Of a stretch of DNA of 21,675 bases, positions 1 to 9,799 are shown one piece after another. The first letter of the stretch is position 1. Each line of letters begins with the position of its first letter. This DNA comes from Rhizophagus sp. LPA8_4_AMF (taxonomy: Eukaryota > Glomeromycota > Glomeromycetes > Glomerales > Glomeraceae): the NCBI GenBank assembly GCA_021464525.1, contig JADRCO010001182.1, forward strand, positions 1 through 21,675, written 5' to 3'. Under the pieces are notes generated by a model that worked only from the letters and a program-made list of their open reading frames with translations, searched no databases and was not told the origin of the DNA. The translations under genes and the position numbers were made by a program.

Positions 1-32
<32 letters not shown>

Positions 33-1398
33 TTTATATTCGAATTAAAAGATTAATTTTAAGTTGTTTAAATATTAAAAGGAGATTTTATTTAAGTAAT
101 TTTTATTTTTAGATATATATATATATATATATATACCTAAAAATTTGAGAAGGATTTATCCGATATGGCAGAATGATGTTAGAAATTAAATGTTTCGATT
201 ATTTTTTTTTTTCTTATAAATGGTTTTTTTATATTTATAGGTGCTGATCAAGAAAAATAAAAGGAAAGAATTTTAGTAAAACCTGCGTTTAACTTTTATA
301 TTGGATGTTTGATACTATATTTCCTTTGATCTTTATTAAGGACATAAATTTCCAGATAAGTAAATCATACAGTGTCAAACTCCGCGAATTATATATAACA
401 TGAGGCAGAAATATAAATTTTATGTACGAACCGCAGAAAATTATGAGTCAGTTAACCAATCATTTGAAAAATAATGATAAACTTTTACCGTTTTCAAACA
501 TTTTACCGTTTTCAAACATTTTTCTTTTGTTAAAGTTAAATTCAAAGTAATACACATGATGTAATTATAAGATTTTCTTTGCATTTGTTGCTTTTGTTGC
601 AAAATGTATTCGGTATTGCTGAACAAACAATTTATTAATTTCCATTTGTGTAACAACATGACTTGTTCCGAAATAAAAAATTTATTAACTTTTCACCAAT
701 AAAAAATTATTATAAATATTTTCATGTAAAGTTCATATAAAATAAAACAATGGGATTGTGTATTACAATATTTTAACGGAGTTTGAAACATAATAATTTG
801 AGCTTGTATAAATATTAATATAACTTATGTACTGTAGATATTATAATAACGTCATAAAGCCTAAAAATGTACGATATTGATCCCGACAATGTGAGTAAAG
901 ATGTGTGCATCATATGACAATTAGGAGAAAGTATAACAATAATTTATATTGGATAGTACAGAAAAAAATAAAAGGAAAAACCGACGCATATCACTCACGT
1001 GATATACGTCTTCGTTATTGATTTTTCTTTAAGGAAATATATTTTTGCCAACTCCATTTCTTTCTTTTTTAAATAATATCGTTAATACAAAATTTTATAA
1101 TTATTTTTCTTTCTATATAATATATAATGAATTAATAATTGGTAGAAGAATAAAGAAAATTTCAGCCCCTTTAAGTGCGGTAATAATTACGGGACTAACT
1201 GCATGTTGTTCCAAATCTGGTTAAATTATTTGCCCGATGAGGTAAACCATGAATAATATATAAAAAATGTTGATCAAATTTAAAAAAAAATAATAATATT
1301 TATAGTATTTATAGTGTATATAAATAGTATGTGTATAACCCACCCTTTTTTAAAAATAAATTTAAATAAATTCAGTTTTCCTTCTCCCATCTCCTTCC
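1..1398. other. Intergenic AT-rich DNA upstream of the calpain gene
   Basis: I see no supportable gene here. The stretch opens with a 31-base T run and has an (AT)n microsatellite at about 112-135. Two tandem 18-base copies reading acttttaccgttttcaaa / cattttaccgttttcaaa lie near 481-518. The palindrome TCACGTGA sits at 995-1002, inside an atatcac/gtgatat inverted repeat. The short reading frames that cross it are low-complexity and have no splice partners. The last 100 bases carry the core promoter of the calpain gene. Confidence 0.7.
995..1002. promoter_or_regulatory. TCACGTGA palindromic E-box
   Basis: The 8-bp palindrome lies 415 bases upstream of the calpain ATG, inside a small inverted repeat (atatcac 988-994, gtgatat 999-1005). 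It is one of four identical copies in this window, all between genes. Confidence 0.5.
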
Positions 1399-1400
1399 TT
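1317..1400 (+). promoter_or_regulatory. Putative core promoter of the calpain gene (TATA box plus CT-rich tract)
   Basis: TATATAAATA lies at 1317-1326, about 90 bases upstream of the ATG at 1417. It is followed by a pyrimidine tract (ttttccttctcccatctcct and on) at about 1376-1400. A TATA box followed by a CT-rich tract just before the start codon is a common arrangement in fungal promoters. The region is so AT-rich that the TATA match alone is weak; the CT tract stands out more. The start site of transcription is inferred. Confidence 0.5.
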
Positions 1401-1416
1401 GTCAAAATTAAAAATT

Positions 1417-3732
1417 ATGTCACCAAAATATCGTAAATTATTTGAACAGAATTATAAAAAAATATTTTTAGAGTGTGCAAGAACTGGAAGAAATTTTCAA
1501 GATGAACATTTTCCAACTAATGGTGTTTCGTTATATAAAACTCCAAATAAAAAATCTGGTCATCATAGAAATAATATTGAATGGAAAAGGTGTAAAGATT
1601 TAACAAATAATCCTCATTTATTTATATTTGATAATGAAGGTAAAGGTAAAATTAATACTGATGTAGTTCAAGGTGCTGTTGGAAATTGTTGGTTGGTTAG
1701 TGCTATAGGTGTATTGGCTGCGCATCCAAAATTATTACATAAAGTTATACCGAAAGCTTCAGATCAAGATTGGTATCATAGCGACGAACCTGGTAAAAAA
1801 ATGGGAGTTTATCATTTTCGTGATACTGGACGTCATCCTGGTGTATTTAGGTTTAGATTTTATAGATTTGGTGAATGGATTGAAGTCGTGGTTGATGATT
1901 ATTTACCTACTAGAGATGGTAAATTAATTTACGCTCATTCAAGAAATCCTAATGAAATGTGGGTCTCATTACTTGAAAAAGCTTATGCTAAATTATGTAG
2001 ATGTTATGAAGCATTAGAAGCTGGTACTGCTTCTGACGCTTTAGTCGATTTAACTGGAACAATTCCTGATACAATCGAATTACCTAATACTACACATTTT
2101 GATGATATACCTAATACTCCTTCTAGTCATTGTAGTTCCATGACCGTAACCGCTAATAAGAATGTAGTAGAACAAATGGGTTTAAAGAATTTTATAATTA
2201 TGATGATAATAGCAAATAAAAAGGGTGCATTAATGAGTTGTAATATTAATCCTTTAGAAGGTGAAGCTCAACAAGAACGTTTACCGAATGGTTTGGTAAT
2301 AGGTCATGCTTATGGTATAACTGATATACAGCAAATTCAAGAACCATTTTGGAAAAAAAATCGTAAAACTACTATTTTAATACGTTTGCATAATCCCTGG
2401 GGTGAGATTGAATGGAATGGGGCTTGGAGTGATAAATCTGAAGAATGGCAAAAAATTAGTAAATCTAAACGTAAAAAAATGGGTTTTAAGATTGCTGATG
2501 ATGGAGATTTTTGGATGTCTTTTGATGATTGGATACTAAATTTTTCAACTTTAATCATTTGTAGACATTTGAATACTTCAATATTCTCATTTGAAAAAAG
2601 ATGGCATGGTATAACATTTAGGGGGGAATGGTCAATAGAAAAATCATTAGCGGGTGGGTGTGTTAATCATAAAAAAACTTTTTATCAAAATCCACAATAT
2701 CGTGTAACTATTCATAAACCAACTACTTTAATTATTGGATTAATGCAAGAAGATAAACGTGCTAATATCACTCGTGAAAATCTTACTATAGGTTTCGTTG
2801 TATTAAAAGTTGAAGAGAATAGAAAATATCGTGTTCATAAATCAACTTATGACGTGGCTGGTCGTGTTACTTATATTAATACCAGAGAAGTTACTGCGAG
2901 AATTACATTAAAAAGTGGCAATTACATTCTCATACCAAGTACTTTTAATTATGGTGATGAAGGACATTATTTTATGAGAATGTTCTCTGGAAATAGGATT
3001 AGCATCAAGAGATTAGAAAAAGATAAGCCCAAGAAAAAATGGTGGTATCCAATGATTTATTGGGGAAAGAGTTACTTTGTTGGTACGATAAGAATAAAAT
3101 TATTAAATGTTAATCTAAAAAGATCTATAGGAAAAGCGTACATAAAAATCACTTTTGCTGATTTAAATGGTAGAATTAAACAAAGAATAATTTCTCCTAA
3201 ATTTATTACTAATAATGATAGTGATGGTGGTGTAACTGATATTCTTACGGAATATTTATTTTATACGAGAGATCCTTCTACTGCTGGTTTGTTATTTCAA
3301 TTATATCAAAAGAACACTTTTTCTAAAGACAAATTATTGGGCGAAATGCGTTTATTAACTGATTCTTATTCAAAAGAAGAAAAAGTAAGTAAAATGTGGG
3401 AAATAACTAAAACTTTCACAAAGACTGTCAAAATACCTAAAAGTTATTTAACGAGTAAAACAATTGCGACGGAAACTGAAGGTGAAGTCTTACCAGACGA
3501 ATGCGGTGACGTTGATAAAAAATCGGAAAAAACTGTTACAAGAATTAGCGCCAAAATGAATAATGATCGTAGCGTTAAAAAAAGTTCACGAGATGATAAT
3601 AAACGACGAAAAAGAAATGGAAATGGAAATAGGAACGGTTTAAAAAGTAAAGATTTAGTATCTCAACTTATTGATGCAAATATTGGTGAATTAAAAGTAA
3701 GAATAATTTATTATCCAGATCTTAATTCTTGA
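1417..3732 (+). CDS. Calpain-type calcium-dependent cysteine protease (CAPN5/TRA-3-like layout), intronless
   Basis: This is a 771-residue cytosolic cysteine protease of the calpain family (C2), which cuts target proteins at a few sites, usually in response to Ca2+. The CysPc core spans about residues 30-345. The full triad is visible: Cys91 in GAVGNCWLVSA, His297 in VIGHAYGITD and Asn326 in LHNPWGEIEWNGAWSD. A calpain domain III follows (about 393-535, with FRGEWS and a GGCVNHKKTFYQNPQY signature). A C2-like domain comes next (about 553-680, GTIRIKLLNV). There is no penta-EF-hand domain, so the order matches calpain-5/TRA-3 rather than classical calpains. The last 90 residues are charged and low-complexity (KRRKRNGNGNRNG), possibly a nuclear signal. 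The usual GD before the Cys reads GN, a mild change. The frame is open upstream to a TTG at 1399, but the ATG at 1417 is the first usable start. The gene has no introns, unlike all its neighbours. Confidence 0.94.
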   Translation: MSPKYRKLFEQNYKKIFLECARTGRNFQDEHFPTNGVSLYKTPNKKSGHHRNNIEWKRCKDLTNNPHLFIFDNEGKGKINTDVVQGAVGNCWLVSAIGVLAAHPKLLHKVIPKASDQDWYHSDEPGKKMGVYHFRDTGRHPGVFRFRFYRFGEWIEVVVDDYLPTRDGKLIYAHSRNPNEMWVSLLEKAYAKLCRCYEALEAGTASDALVDLTGTIPDTIELPNTTHFDDIPNTPSSHCSSMTVTANKNVVEQMGLKNFIIMMIIANKKGALMSCNINPLEGEAQQERLPNGLVIGHAYGITDIQQIQEPFWKKNRKTTILIRLHNPWGEIEWNGAWSDKSEEWQKISKSKRKKMGFKIADDGDFWMSFDDWILNFSTLIICRHLNTSIFSFEKRWHGITFRGEWSIEKSLAGGCVNHKKTFYQNPQYRVTIHKPTTLIIGLMQEDKRANITRENLTIGFVVLKVEENRKYRVHKSTYDVAGRVTYINTREVTARITLKSGNYILIPSTFNYGDEGHYFMRMFSGNRISIKRLEKDKPKKKWWYPMIYWGKSYFVGTIRIKLLNVNLKRSIGKAYIKITFADLNGRIKQRIISPKFITNNDSDGGVTDILTEYLFYTRDPSTAGLLFQLYQKNTFSKDKLLGEMRLLTDSYSKEEKVSKMWEITKTFTKTVKIPKSYLTSKTIATETEGEVLPDECGDVDKKSEKTVTRISAKMNNDRSVKKSSRDDNKRRKRNGNGNRNGLKSKDLVSQLIDANIGELKVRIIYYPDLNS

Positions 3733-3768
3733 AATTTTTAATAGGTCAATAATTTTTAATAGGACAAT
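3733..3768 (+). repeat. Two tandem 18-bp copies just after the calpain stop codon
   Basis: aatttttaataggtcaat at 3733-3750 is followed directly by aatttttaataggacaat at 3751-3768, with one mismatch. The copies begin immediately after the stop codon and lie in the 3' UTR. This looks like a local slippage duplication. Confidence 0.8.
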
Positions 3769-4690
3769 AACAAGTACACTATTTATATTTATGTATATTT
3801 TTTTATTTAATTTTTGTATATATGTAAGTTAAATTATGAAATATAATTTAATATTTATTTAAATTAATAAATATTGTGGTAGTAAATATTTTTTTAAAAA
3901 AATCTATATATATATATTTTTTTTTTTGCTAAAAAAATTTTACGTAATATTTATTTTATCAGAAACAAAATTTATAATTATTTAATCAATCTTTTCAATT
4001 TTTTTACCCTATCATGTTATTACTAATATTATATTGCTCATTAGTTATTCCCAGGCGTGAACGTACTAGCAATATAAAATTTGTTATTTATGAATTTATT
4101 ATATTTACTACATTATTTTATATTTTCTTTTCACCAATTAATTGTCATATTCGAATATCCGATGTACAACATAAGAATTATAATAATGAATAAATTCAGT
4201 AATGTATTCCTTACTCGCAATTAATTAGTTTCATATTGTATACTTTCATGTTGTACACTTTCAATGCAGCATTAAGAATTCGGCATGTGGTTTAATTCAA
4301 ATTAAAAATCTTTTTTGCCAAGAACAGTACAATGCTTATTCCATTCCACCACAGTTGAAAAATTCTTATCCGAATCTTGCTAAACTAACCGTGGAAATGA
4401 GAATTTTTTCGCGGAAAAATCCTGTAAAGCACGTATTATTTCTCTTGTTCTAAATATATAAACGTCATTATTAAAATCTTTATTTTAATTCCGATAAGCT
4501 AGAAATTTAAGGTCGTACGTCGCACATATTATGTAAGATCTTAAGGATCAATTTAATTCTTTTAAAATAAAAGATTGTCGTTCCGAAAATATCATTTATA
4601 TTATATAGGACATATATTTAAATATGTAAAATTAACTTTATTTTAAAAAAAAGAAAGAAAATATATTTATACATTTAACAAATTGAAAAA
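3769..4690. other. Intergenic DNA between convergent genes
   Basis: No gene is seen. This holds the 3' ends of the calpain gene (+) and the Rdx gene (-). A possible plus-strand AATAAA is at 3866-3871 and a minus-strand AATAAA (plus TTTATT) at 4637-4642. Such hexamers are common by chance at this base composition. A perfect 10-bp inverted repeat, tgtacaacat at 4163-4172 and atgttgtaca at 4248-4257, is the only other structure noted. Confidence 0.6.
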
Positions 4691-4842
4691 TTAAGAAGCA
4701 CAATCTTTACATTCTTCAGTTGTCTTATTATCACTCGCGGTATTAGTAGTAATTGCTTTAACAGATCCATCCTTTTTATTTGCATCACTATGACCAAGTT
4801 CCATACCAGGAGCAATTTTATTTCTAATAAGTGTTTTCTATA

Positions 4843-4873
<31 letters not shown>

Positions 4874-5359
4874 AAATAAATTAAAGATTATTAAAACATG
4901 ACATAAAAACGATAAATCCATATCTTAATATCTTACCAATTCTTTTAATTCAGGAAATTTTCCTGCTTGTTTACGATCCCAAATAAGTTCTAATTGTAAA
5001 AAAAAAAAAAAAAAATAATTTTAGGTCGAATTAAATTATTTATACATACATAGTTAATTATTATTTTACTACCTCCATCGACATGAACTTTGAAAACAGC
5101 GCTAGAACCAGGTATTAAAGCTACTTCACCAAGCATTGTACTAAAAGTAATTAATAATTCCTGAGCCATCCATCCTGCACGCAATACCCTAATAATAGAA
5201 GATACAATATTTATTTATACGATAATTTATACGAAAAATTTTTTTTTGAACATACCAACGGCATTGAACACAATATTCGATTGAAACACGTGGCAAACGA
5301 GGTTTAGCTGCATCTTGTTCAAGAGAAGTAGCGGTTTGAGTTGATTGCGTTGATGACAT
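4691..5359 (-). CDS. Rdx family thioredoxin-like protein (selenoprotein W-like, Cys form)
   Basis: Four exons on the minus strand: 5359-5256, 5188-5073, 4989-4937 and 4837-4691, giving 139 residues; introns are 67, 83 and 99 nt with GT-AG ends. The joined protein reads IEYCVQCRWVLRAGWMAQEL, then VDGGELIWDRKQAGKFPE and IRNKIAPGMELGHSD. These are the hallmark motifs of the Rdx (SelW/SelT/SelH) family, which has a thioredoxin-like fold and a redox CxxC or CxxU loop. Here the loop is Cys30-x-x-Cys33, so no selenocysteine is used. The N-terminus is a short S/T/Q-rich tail. The C-terminus carries a second CxxC (Cys134, Cys137). Intron 3 holds an (AAAT)n microsatellite. Fungal members are likely redox regulators, but the substrate is unknown. 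The ATG is the first in frame after AT-rich leader. Confidence 0.92.
4841..4880. repeat. (AAAT)n microsatellite in intron 3 of the Rdx gene
   Basis: About ten near-perfect AAAT units occupy this part of intron 3, next to the acceptor side on the minus strand. Copy number is likely to vary between strains. Confidence 0.85.
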
Positions 5360-5528
5360 TTTTAAAATTTTTAAGATAAAATTGTTATCTTTATTTTAAA
5401 AGGAAAAGAAATTACAAAAAAGAGCCTTTAAATTTATATTTAATTAAGTGATACATGTACAACAAAATTAATATAAAAAGATAATCTCCGTTTTTTGCCG
5501 CTAGTATATATCTATCTACACATAGATA

Positions 5529-6296
5529 TCAAGGTCTTGCAATTTTGACTCCTTGTAATATCTCATCAGTTTTTGTTTTGATAGATACATTCAACATTAC
5601 ACATTCGTTATCATAATCGAAATACCTCTTCCATTTAAACCCATAATTGTTAAATCTTTCGATAAAATGTGATTCACATCTTTCGTTGATTTTCCTATTA
5701 TAAAGCAAATTATACCCAACTTCACTAAAGTTATCAAACATTTTATAATCCAATTCACAAGGGATCTCGTGGATAATATAGCCTTTTCGGATAGGGGAAG
5801 AATGCTTATAAAAAGTAATGGAAATTTTTGGTGACGGTTCTAGTGTTTGAATGGATTTAATAAGAATATAATGAATCGTCATGATAAAAGCATCAATTGC
5901 TTGAATTGCCCCAGATTGTGCCATTGTTGGCGAGACTGAAGAAAAAAAAAAAGAAAAGAAAAAAAAAATTATTTCGGAATCATTAATAAATGACATAAAT
6001 AAAATTCGTTTCGTTTTTATACCTCGCCAATAATCTTCAAGCTATTTTTTTAATAAACATAAAAAAAATGAGAAAATAAAAAAAGTTAGAAAATAATACG
6101 AAGAATAAATCGTTTTTTTAAGAAAAAAAATAACACGAAGGATAAATCGTTTTTTAAGTAAACGATAATTTACGTTAGTTTGAATGTTATCAATCATAGA
6201 GAATTTGGGAATCAAACTAATAAATCCAGGTTCTTCTTGAGCGATTGAATTTAGGTCATACGACCAATCTTCACTAGAATAGAATATATCTGACAT
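5529..6296 (-). CDS. Uncharacterised 182-residue protein with a 19-nt micro-exon
   Basis: Three exons on the minus strand: 6296-6174 (41 codons), 6041-6023 (19 nt) and 5935-5529, giving 182 residues. Exon 1 ends in phase 0 before GTAAAT. Exon 3 needs one extra base to stay in its long frame. The 19-nt exon (LEDYWR plus one base), bounded by TAG and GTATAA, supplies exactly that. I do not recognise the family. The N-terminal third is acidic (SSEDWSYDLNSIAQEEPG). The middle has a hydrophobic stretch (AIDAFIMTIHYILI, about residues 60-73), too mixed to call a membrane helix. The C-terminal half looks globular and is rich in Tyr, Asn and charged residues. An alternative start at the MAQSG methionine in exon 3 would give a shorter protein. 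It lies in tandem with the next gene on the same strand. Confidence 0.72.
6094..6158. repeat. Tandem duplication inside intron 1 of the uncharacterised gene
   Basis: Copies at 6094-6122 (taatacgaagaataaatcg and on) and 6131-6158 (taacacgaaggataaatcg and on) differ by two substitutions and one T in a homopolymer. The duplication explains why this intron (132 nt) is longer than most in the window. Confidence 0.8.
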
Positions 6297-6598
6297 AAAT
6301 TTTTTTTCCGTGAAAAAAAATAATAAATTTTTTTAAACAAAAAAAAAAAAAAAATTTGCCTATTAAAAAAAAATTCTCAGGATAAAGGTTACATATATAG
6401 ATATGAAAAATATTTTAATTGTTTAATTAATCTTTTATATGCAGAGTTTATTTAATTGATAAAATCCTTAAAAATTCATTAAACACATGATTGATTTATT
6501 ACTTAAATATTTAATTGCATTGTTTGACTACTGATTAAATAGGACTTTTGAATATGATATTATGATATTTGTGCGATAAAAATTGGCATATATTTTAT
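6297..6598. other. Short intergenic stretch between two tandem minus-strand genes
   Basis: About 300 bases of AT-rich DNA hold the promoter of the 5529-6296 gene and the 3' end of the 6599-8797 gene. It has a poly-A run near 6340-6353 and no other recognisable structure. An AATAAA on the minus strand overlaps the stop codon of the upstream gene. Confidence 0.6.
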
Positions 6599-8797
6599 TT
6601 ATCTATTTAAGGCTAATTCAATTGAGTTGGTCCAGTGAATACTCCACTCAGACGCTAGTAATTGATTATTGTTTTCATTACATATACAATGAACTAATTC
6701 ATCTGGTATTTTTAGAATATTCTTTTGTACAATTATTCTTATATTACGCGCTCTTTCTTCAAAATTTATTTCTCCGATTTTATTATTATTCTCTTGTTGT
6801 TCTTGTTGTTCCATAAAATTATCAGAATATGGACATTGTTGCCAATTTTCCATTATAAATTTCCATACTTCGAATAAAATTTTGTATATATCTTTTGTAT
6901 TCAAATACGGCAATACTTTTCCAACTTCTGTCATAGGATGTCGAATATCCCCGGCCTACCATTAAAAAGACGGATTAATAACACAAAAAATAAAATAAAA
7001 TAAGTAAGTAAATTAAGTTTAAACTTACTTTACACATTGAATCTATTAATCTTATGGAAGCATCTAATTCTAAACTACATTTTCGTGGATCTGATTTTTG
7101 AGTTAAATACCAAAACTGTATATTTTCTACAAAAAGTGACCGAATCAAAACGTCATGAAATTCTCTATATTTTTCGTGTTTCACTGCAATACAATAAATA
7201 CATTATTACAAAAATTATTATTTTTCTTTTCTAATAAAGAATAAATTATTATAAAAGAAAATGATGTACCATTAGATAAATAATCAAGTAAAATCCAATA
7301 CTGAGGGTGAGATTTGAAGACTTCATTTAATATCCAATCACTAATTTTCAAAAAAAAATAAATTAATTAATAATTATGATTTTTACAACGATAGAACAGG
7401 AAATGAAGCAGACGTATTAATATTTACCGAGATTTTACTGATCTAGTTCCCTTTGGTATAATTGCATGTGTTTCCACCGAAGTTGGTGGTTCTATAGTTG
7501 TAAGTTTGTCTGTGAGTAGCCGGATCAACTCGTTGGCCCTCTCATTATCGAATGCCAATAAATCTAAAATAAACTTTTTAGCTTACATGAATATTTTTTA
7601 ATCCAAATCTATAAAATTTATAAACAACTTATCACCTGATCTCATACAACACATCTTAATTAATGTTCCCGTATTTATTGCATTTGATATATAACGTTTA
7701 TCTAAAGGACTTAAAAAACAAATTGACAAGAGTTTCTTTTTATTTTTTAATAAATAAATAAAACAATTACCTTGTTTCTCTGTTTGCAAAGTTAAGTTGC
7801 CAAGAATTCTTATTTCTCAGTTCATTTGTCACTTGTTTCTTGGGTGTCCAATTTTTACGATAAAGTTTAAGTCTTGGTCGATAAACTACTTTGCGATCTA
7901 CGAACGATTTGTTTTTATCAACAATCATTTCAGTTGTCTTCAGTACTGACAATTCCCTTTGTATATTCATTTGCAATTCTGAAGTAATTTTCGGGGATGA
8001 CTTTTCCGGATCCCAGAAACGTTCTCTTTCAGGATTGGTCCAAATCTCATTCATAATTAAATTTGATATAGATAAAAACGTTTCTGAATCTTTTGATAAA
8101 GTCGCGAATATAACTTGCAAATAAGATATAATCTTGTCCCATTGAATATTTTGTCGATTATTTTTGACTTGTTTCTCCATAACAAAGAACCAAATGTTGA
8201 CCAATTCATCAAGACATTTCGCTAAATTGCCCGCTTTCGTCTTTCGCGCAAACTGTGAACTGTATAATAAAAGTGATAGAACCCACTGTATATCCGTTTC
8301 TAAATTATCACCATTATATAAATTTAAGATATAATGCAAATTTCCTAGCATGATATGAAATGATTGTCCAAGAGTGTCCAATATGGTATTAGAAAGATCG
8401 CTTGTTACAAGTGAAGATTGAATAAATTCTGATAATTGAAGATTTGAAGTTTCCGAATCCAAAATAATAATATAAACTATAGATTGACACATTTTCGTGA
8501 ATCTTGTATCATTCTCATTAGTAATTTTGGTCTTTTTCATTGCATTTTCCAAAGACGTTCTAAAATGGTAATGAATAAATAAATAATTCGATGGATTGTA
8601 AGAATTTTAATTTATTAACTCCACACTTACTTTATTATGTCATTCCATTTATTATGGAAAGATGTTAAAATTTCGCGTATCTGATCAATTCGTTTAATCA
8701 CAGAATCATCAAACATGGGAATTTTTGAAAAATCCATTCTAATAAATAATTGCTCTATCCTTTCGATTGCATTTTGCTTTTCCTGAAGATCTATCAT
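6599..8797 (-). CDS. Uncharacterised 582-residue, mostly helical protein, seven exons
   Basis: Seven exons on the minus strand: 8797-8631, 8559-7771, 7709-7636, 7563-7428, 7340-7270, 7183-7029 and 6955-6599. The introns are 61-87 nt, all GT-AG, and all phases close to give 582 residues. I do not recognise the family. The sequence is rich in Leu/Ile and charged residues with helix-like periodicity, as in HEAT-type scaffold proteins (for example SIRLIDSMCK and YLNTKDIYKILFEVWKFIME). A basic patch in the middle (DRKVVYRPRLKLYRKNWTPK) could bind nucleic acid or act as a nuclear signal. There is a Q/E/N-rich stretch (MEQQEQQENNNK) near residue 503. No membrane segment or signal peptide is evident. 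TCACGTGA lies 118 bases upstream of the ATG. Large nuclear complexes are a guess I could not support by motif, so no function is assigned. Confidence 0.85.
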
Positions 8798-9799
8798 TAT
8801 TTTAAAGATAGAAAGAAAGTAACAAAGAAATTTATATCGATGTGAATTAAACGGTGGAAGTAGGAAGTACAGTTCCCCTTGTAAATCACAAATATTTATA
8901 GAAAATTAAGATAATCACGTGAAAATGTCAAATGCATATTAAAACTTGGATAATTTGTCACATATATGCATAACATAAATAGCATTTTAAGAATAAATCA
9001 AAGTGACAAATTATGCAGTGATATTTCATAAAAATTTTTGGGCTGTTAAAAAAAATATATAAACTACGAAGCCATTTTTTGCTGTGGAGAAAAAATTTTT
9101 CTGCTCCTCCGTTGTTAATGAATTAGCTTGAAGTTGAAGGGCTACAAATTTTAGCTACAGCTTTTTTATGTTCAGTTTGATCGTATTTGATCGATTTTGA
9201 TCTTGTATAAGTCATAGAAACGTAGTAACTTAGAAGTTGACCGAAAATCTAGTTTTTTAGTAAGTTGTTAATAAATCTTTGCATTTAGTTTTTTAGTAGT
9301 ATTATATACAAACCTTTCACTTGAGAATTCTTTCATAGTTCTTTTAATAGGATATTAAACTTAAAGTTAAACCAAAATTAAAGTAAGAACTTCTGTAATA
9401 GGTATCGAGAGGCGCAGTTTTTTAATTTTTTTTTAAAAAAAAAGATTTTATCAAAATTAAATTAATGACATGATTTATATTTTCAGATCAGAAACTTTTT
9501 GAGTGGGATACTGTAAATTCACAGGTGATTATAGATTTAAGGACGTTATTTTTTTGGATAAGAATATTTTTATTATTTCATTTATTAAATAACTGCGGTA
9601 GTTACTTTTATTTAGGTAATTTCATATTGTTATCTTGATCTTTTAAAAACTATATTTTACTAATATTATTCTTTCTTTCTGGATATCTTTTGGTTCAATC
9701 AAATCTTTATTTAATAGTGTTAATTTACGCGGGTTTCAAGTGTATTTATGATCTTCGATATTTGATTAAAGATCAGGTACAGTATCGACTTAAAAAGAA
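8798..9799. other. Divergent intergenic/promoter region between the helical protein and the ARM protein
   Basis: One kilobase separates two divergently read start codons. It contains TCACGTGA at 8915-8922, an 11-bp perfect inverted repeat at 8951-8961 and 9003-9013, three tttgatc copies near 9176-9204, and two copies of agttttttagta at 9251-9262 and 9287-9298. Short reading frames here are not joined to any gene. A 5' UTR intron for the ARM gene is possible but I could not establish one. Confidence 0.55.
8915..8922. promoter_or_regulatory. TCACGTGA palindromic E-box
   Basis: This copy is 118 bases upstream of the ATG of the minus-strand helical protein and about 880 bases upstream of the divergent ARM gene, so it is best placed to act on the former. 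Confidence 0.5.

Noticed and set aside
441..659. Minus-strand open frame of 72 residues
   Set aside because: Low-complexity, partly made of an 18-bp tandem repeat (KCLKTVKCLKTVK), with no splice partners or promoter.
1399..1416. Extension of the calpain to a TTG at 1399
   Set aside because: Nuclear fungal genes start at ATG; the first in-frame ATG is at 1417, and the extra residues lie within the pyrimidine-tract leader region.
4691..5359. Selenocysteine in the Rdx protein
   Set aside because: Both loop positions are plain Cys codons and no in-frame TGA is needed anywhere in the model.
6599..8797. Assignment of the helical protein to Integrator or another nuclear complex
   Set aside because: No diagnostic motif is visible; the idea rests only on general helical character.
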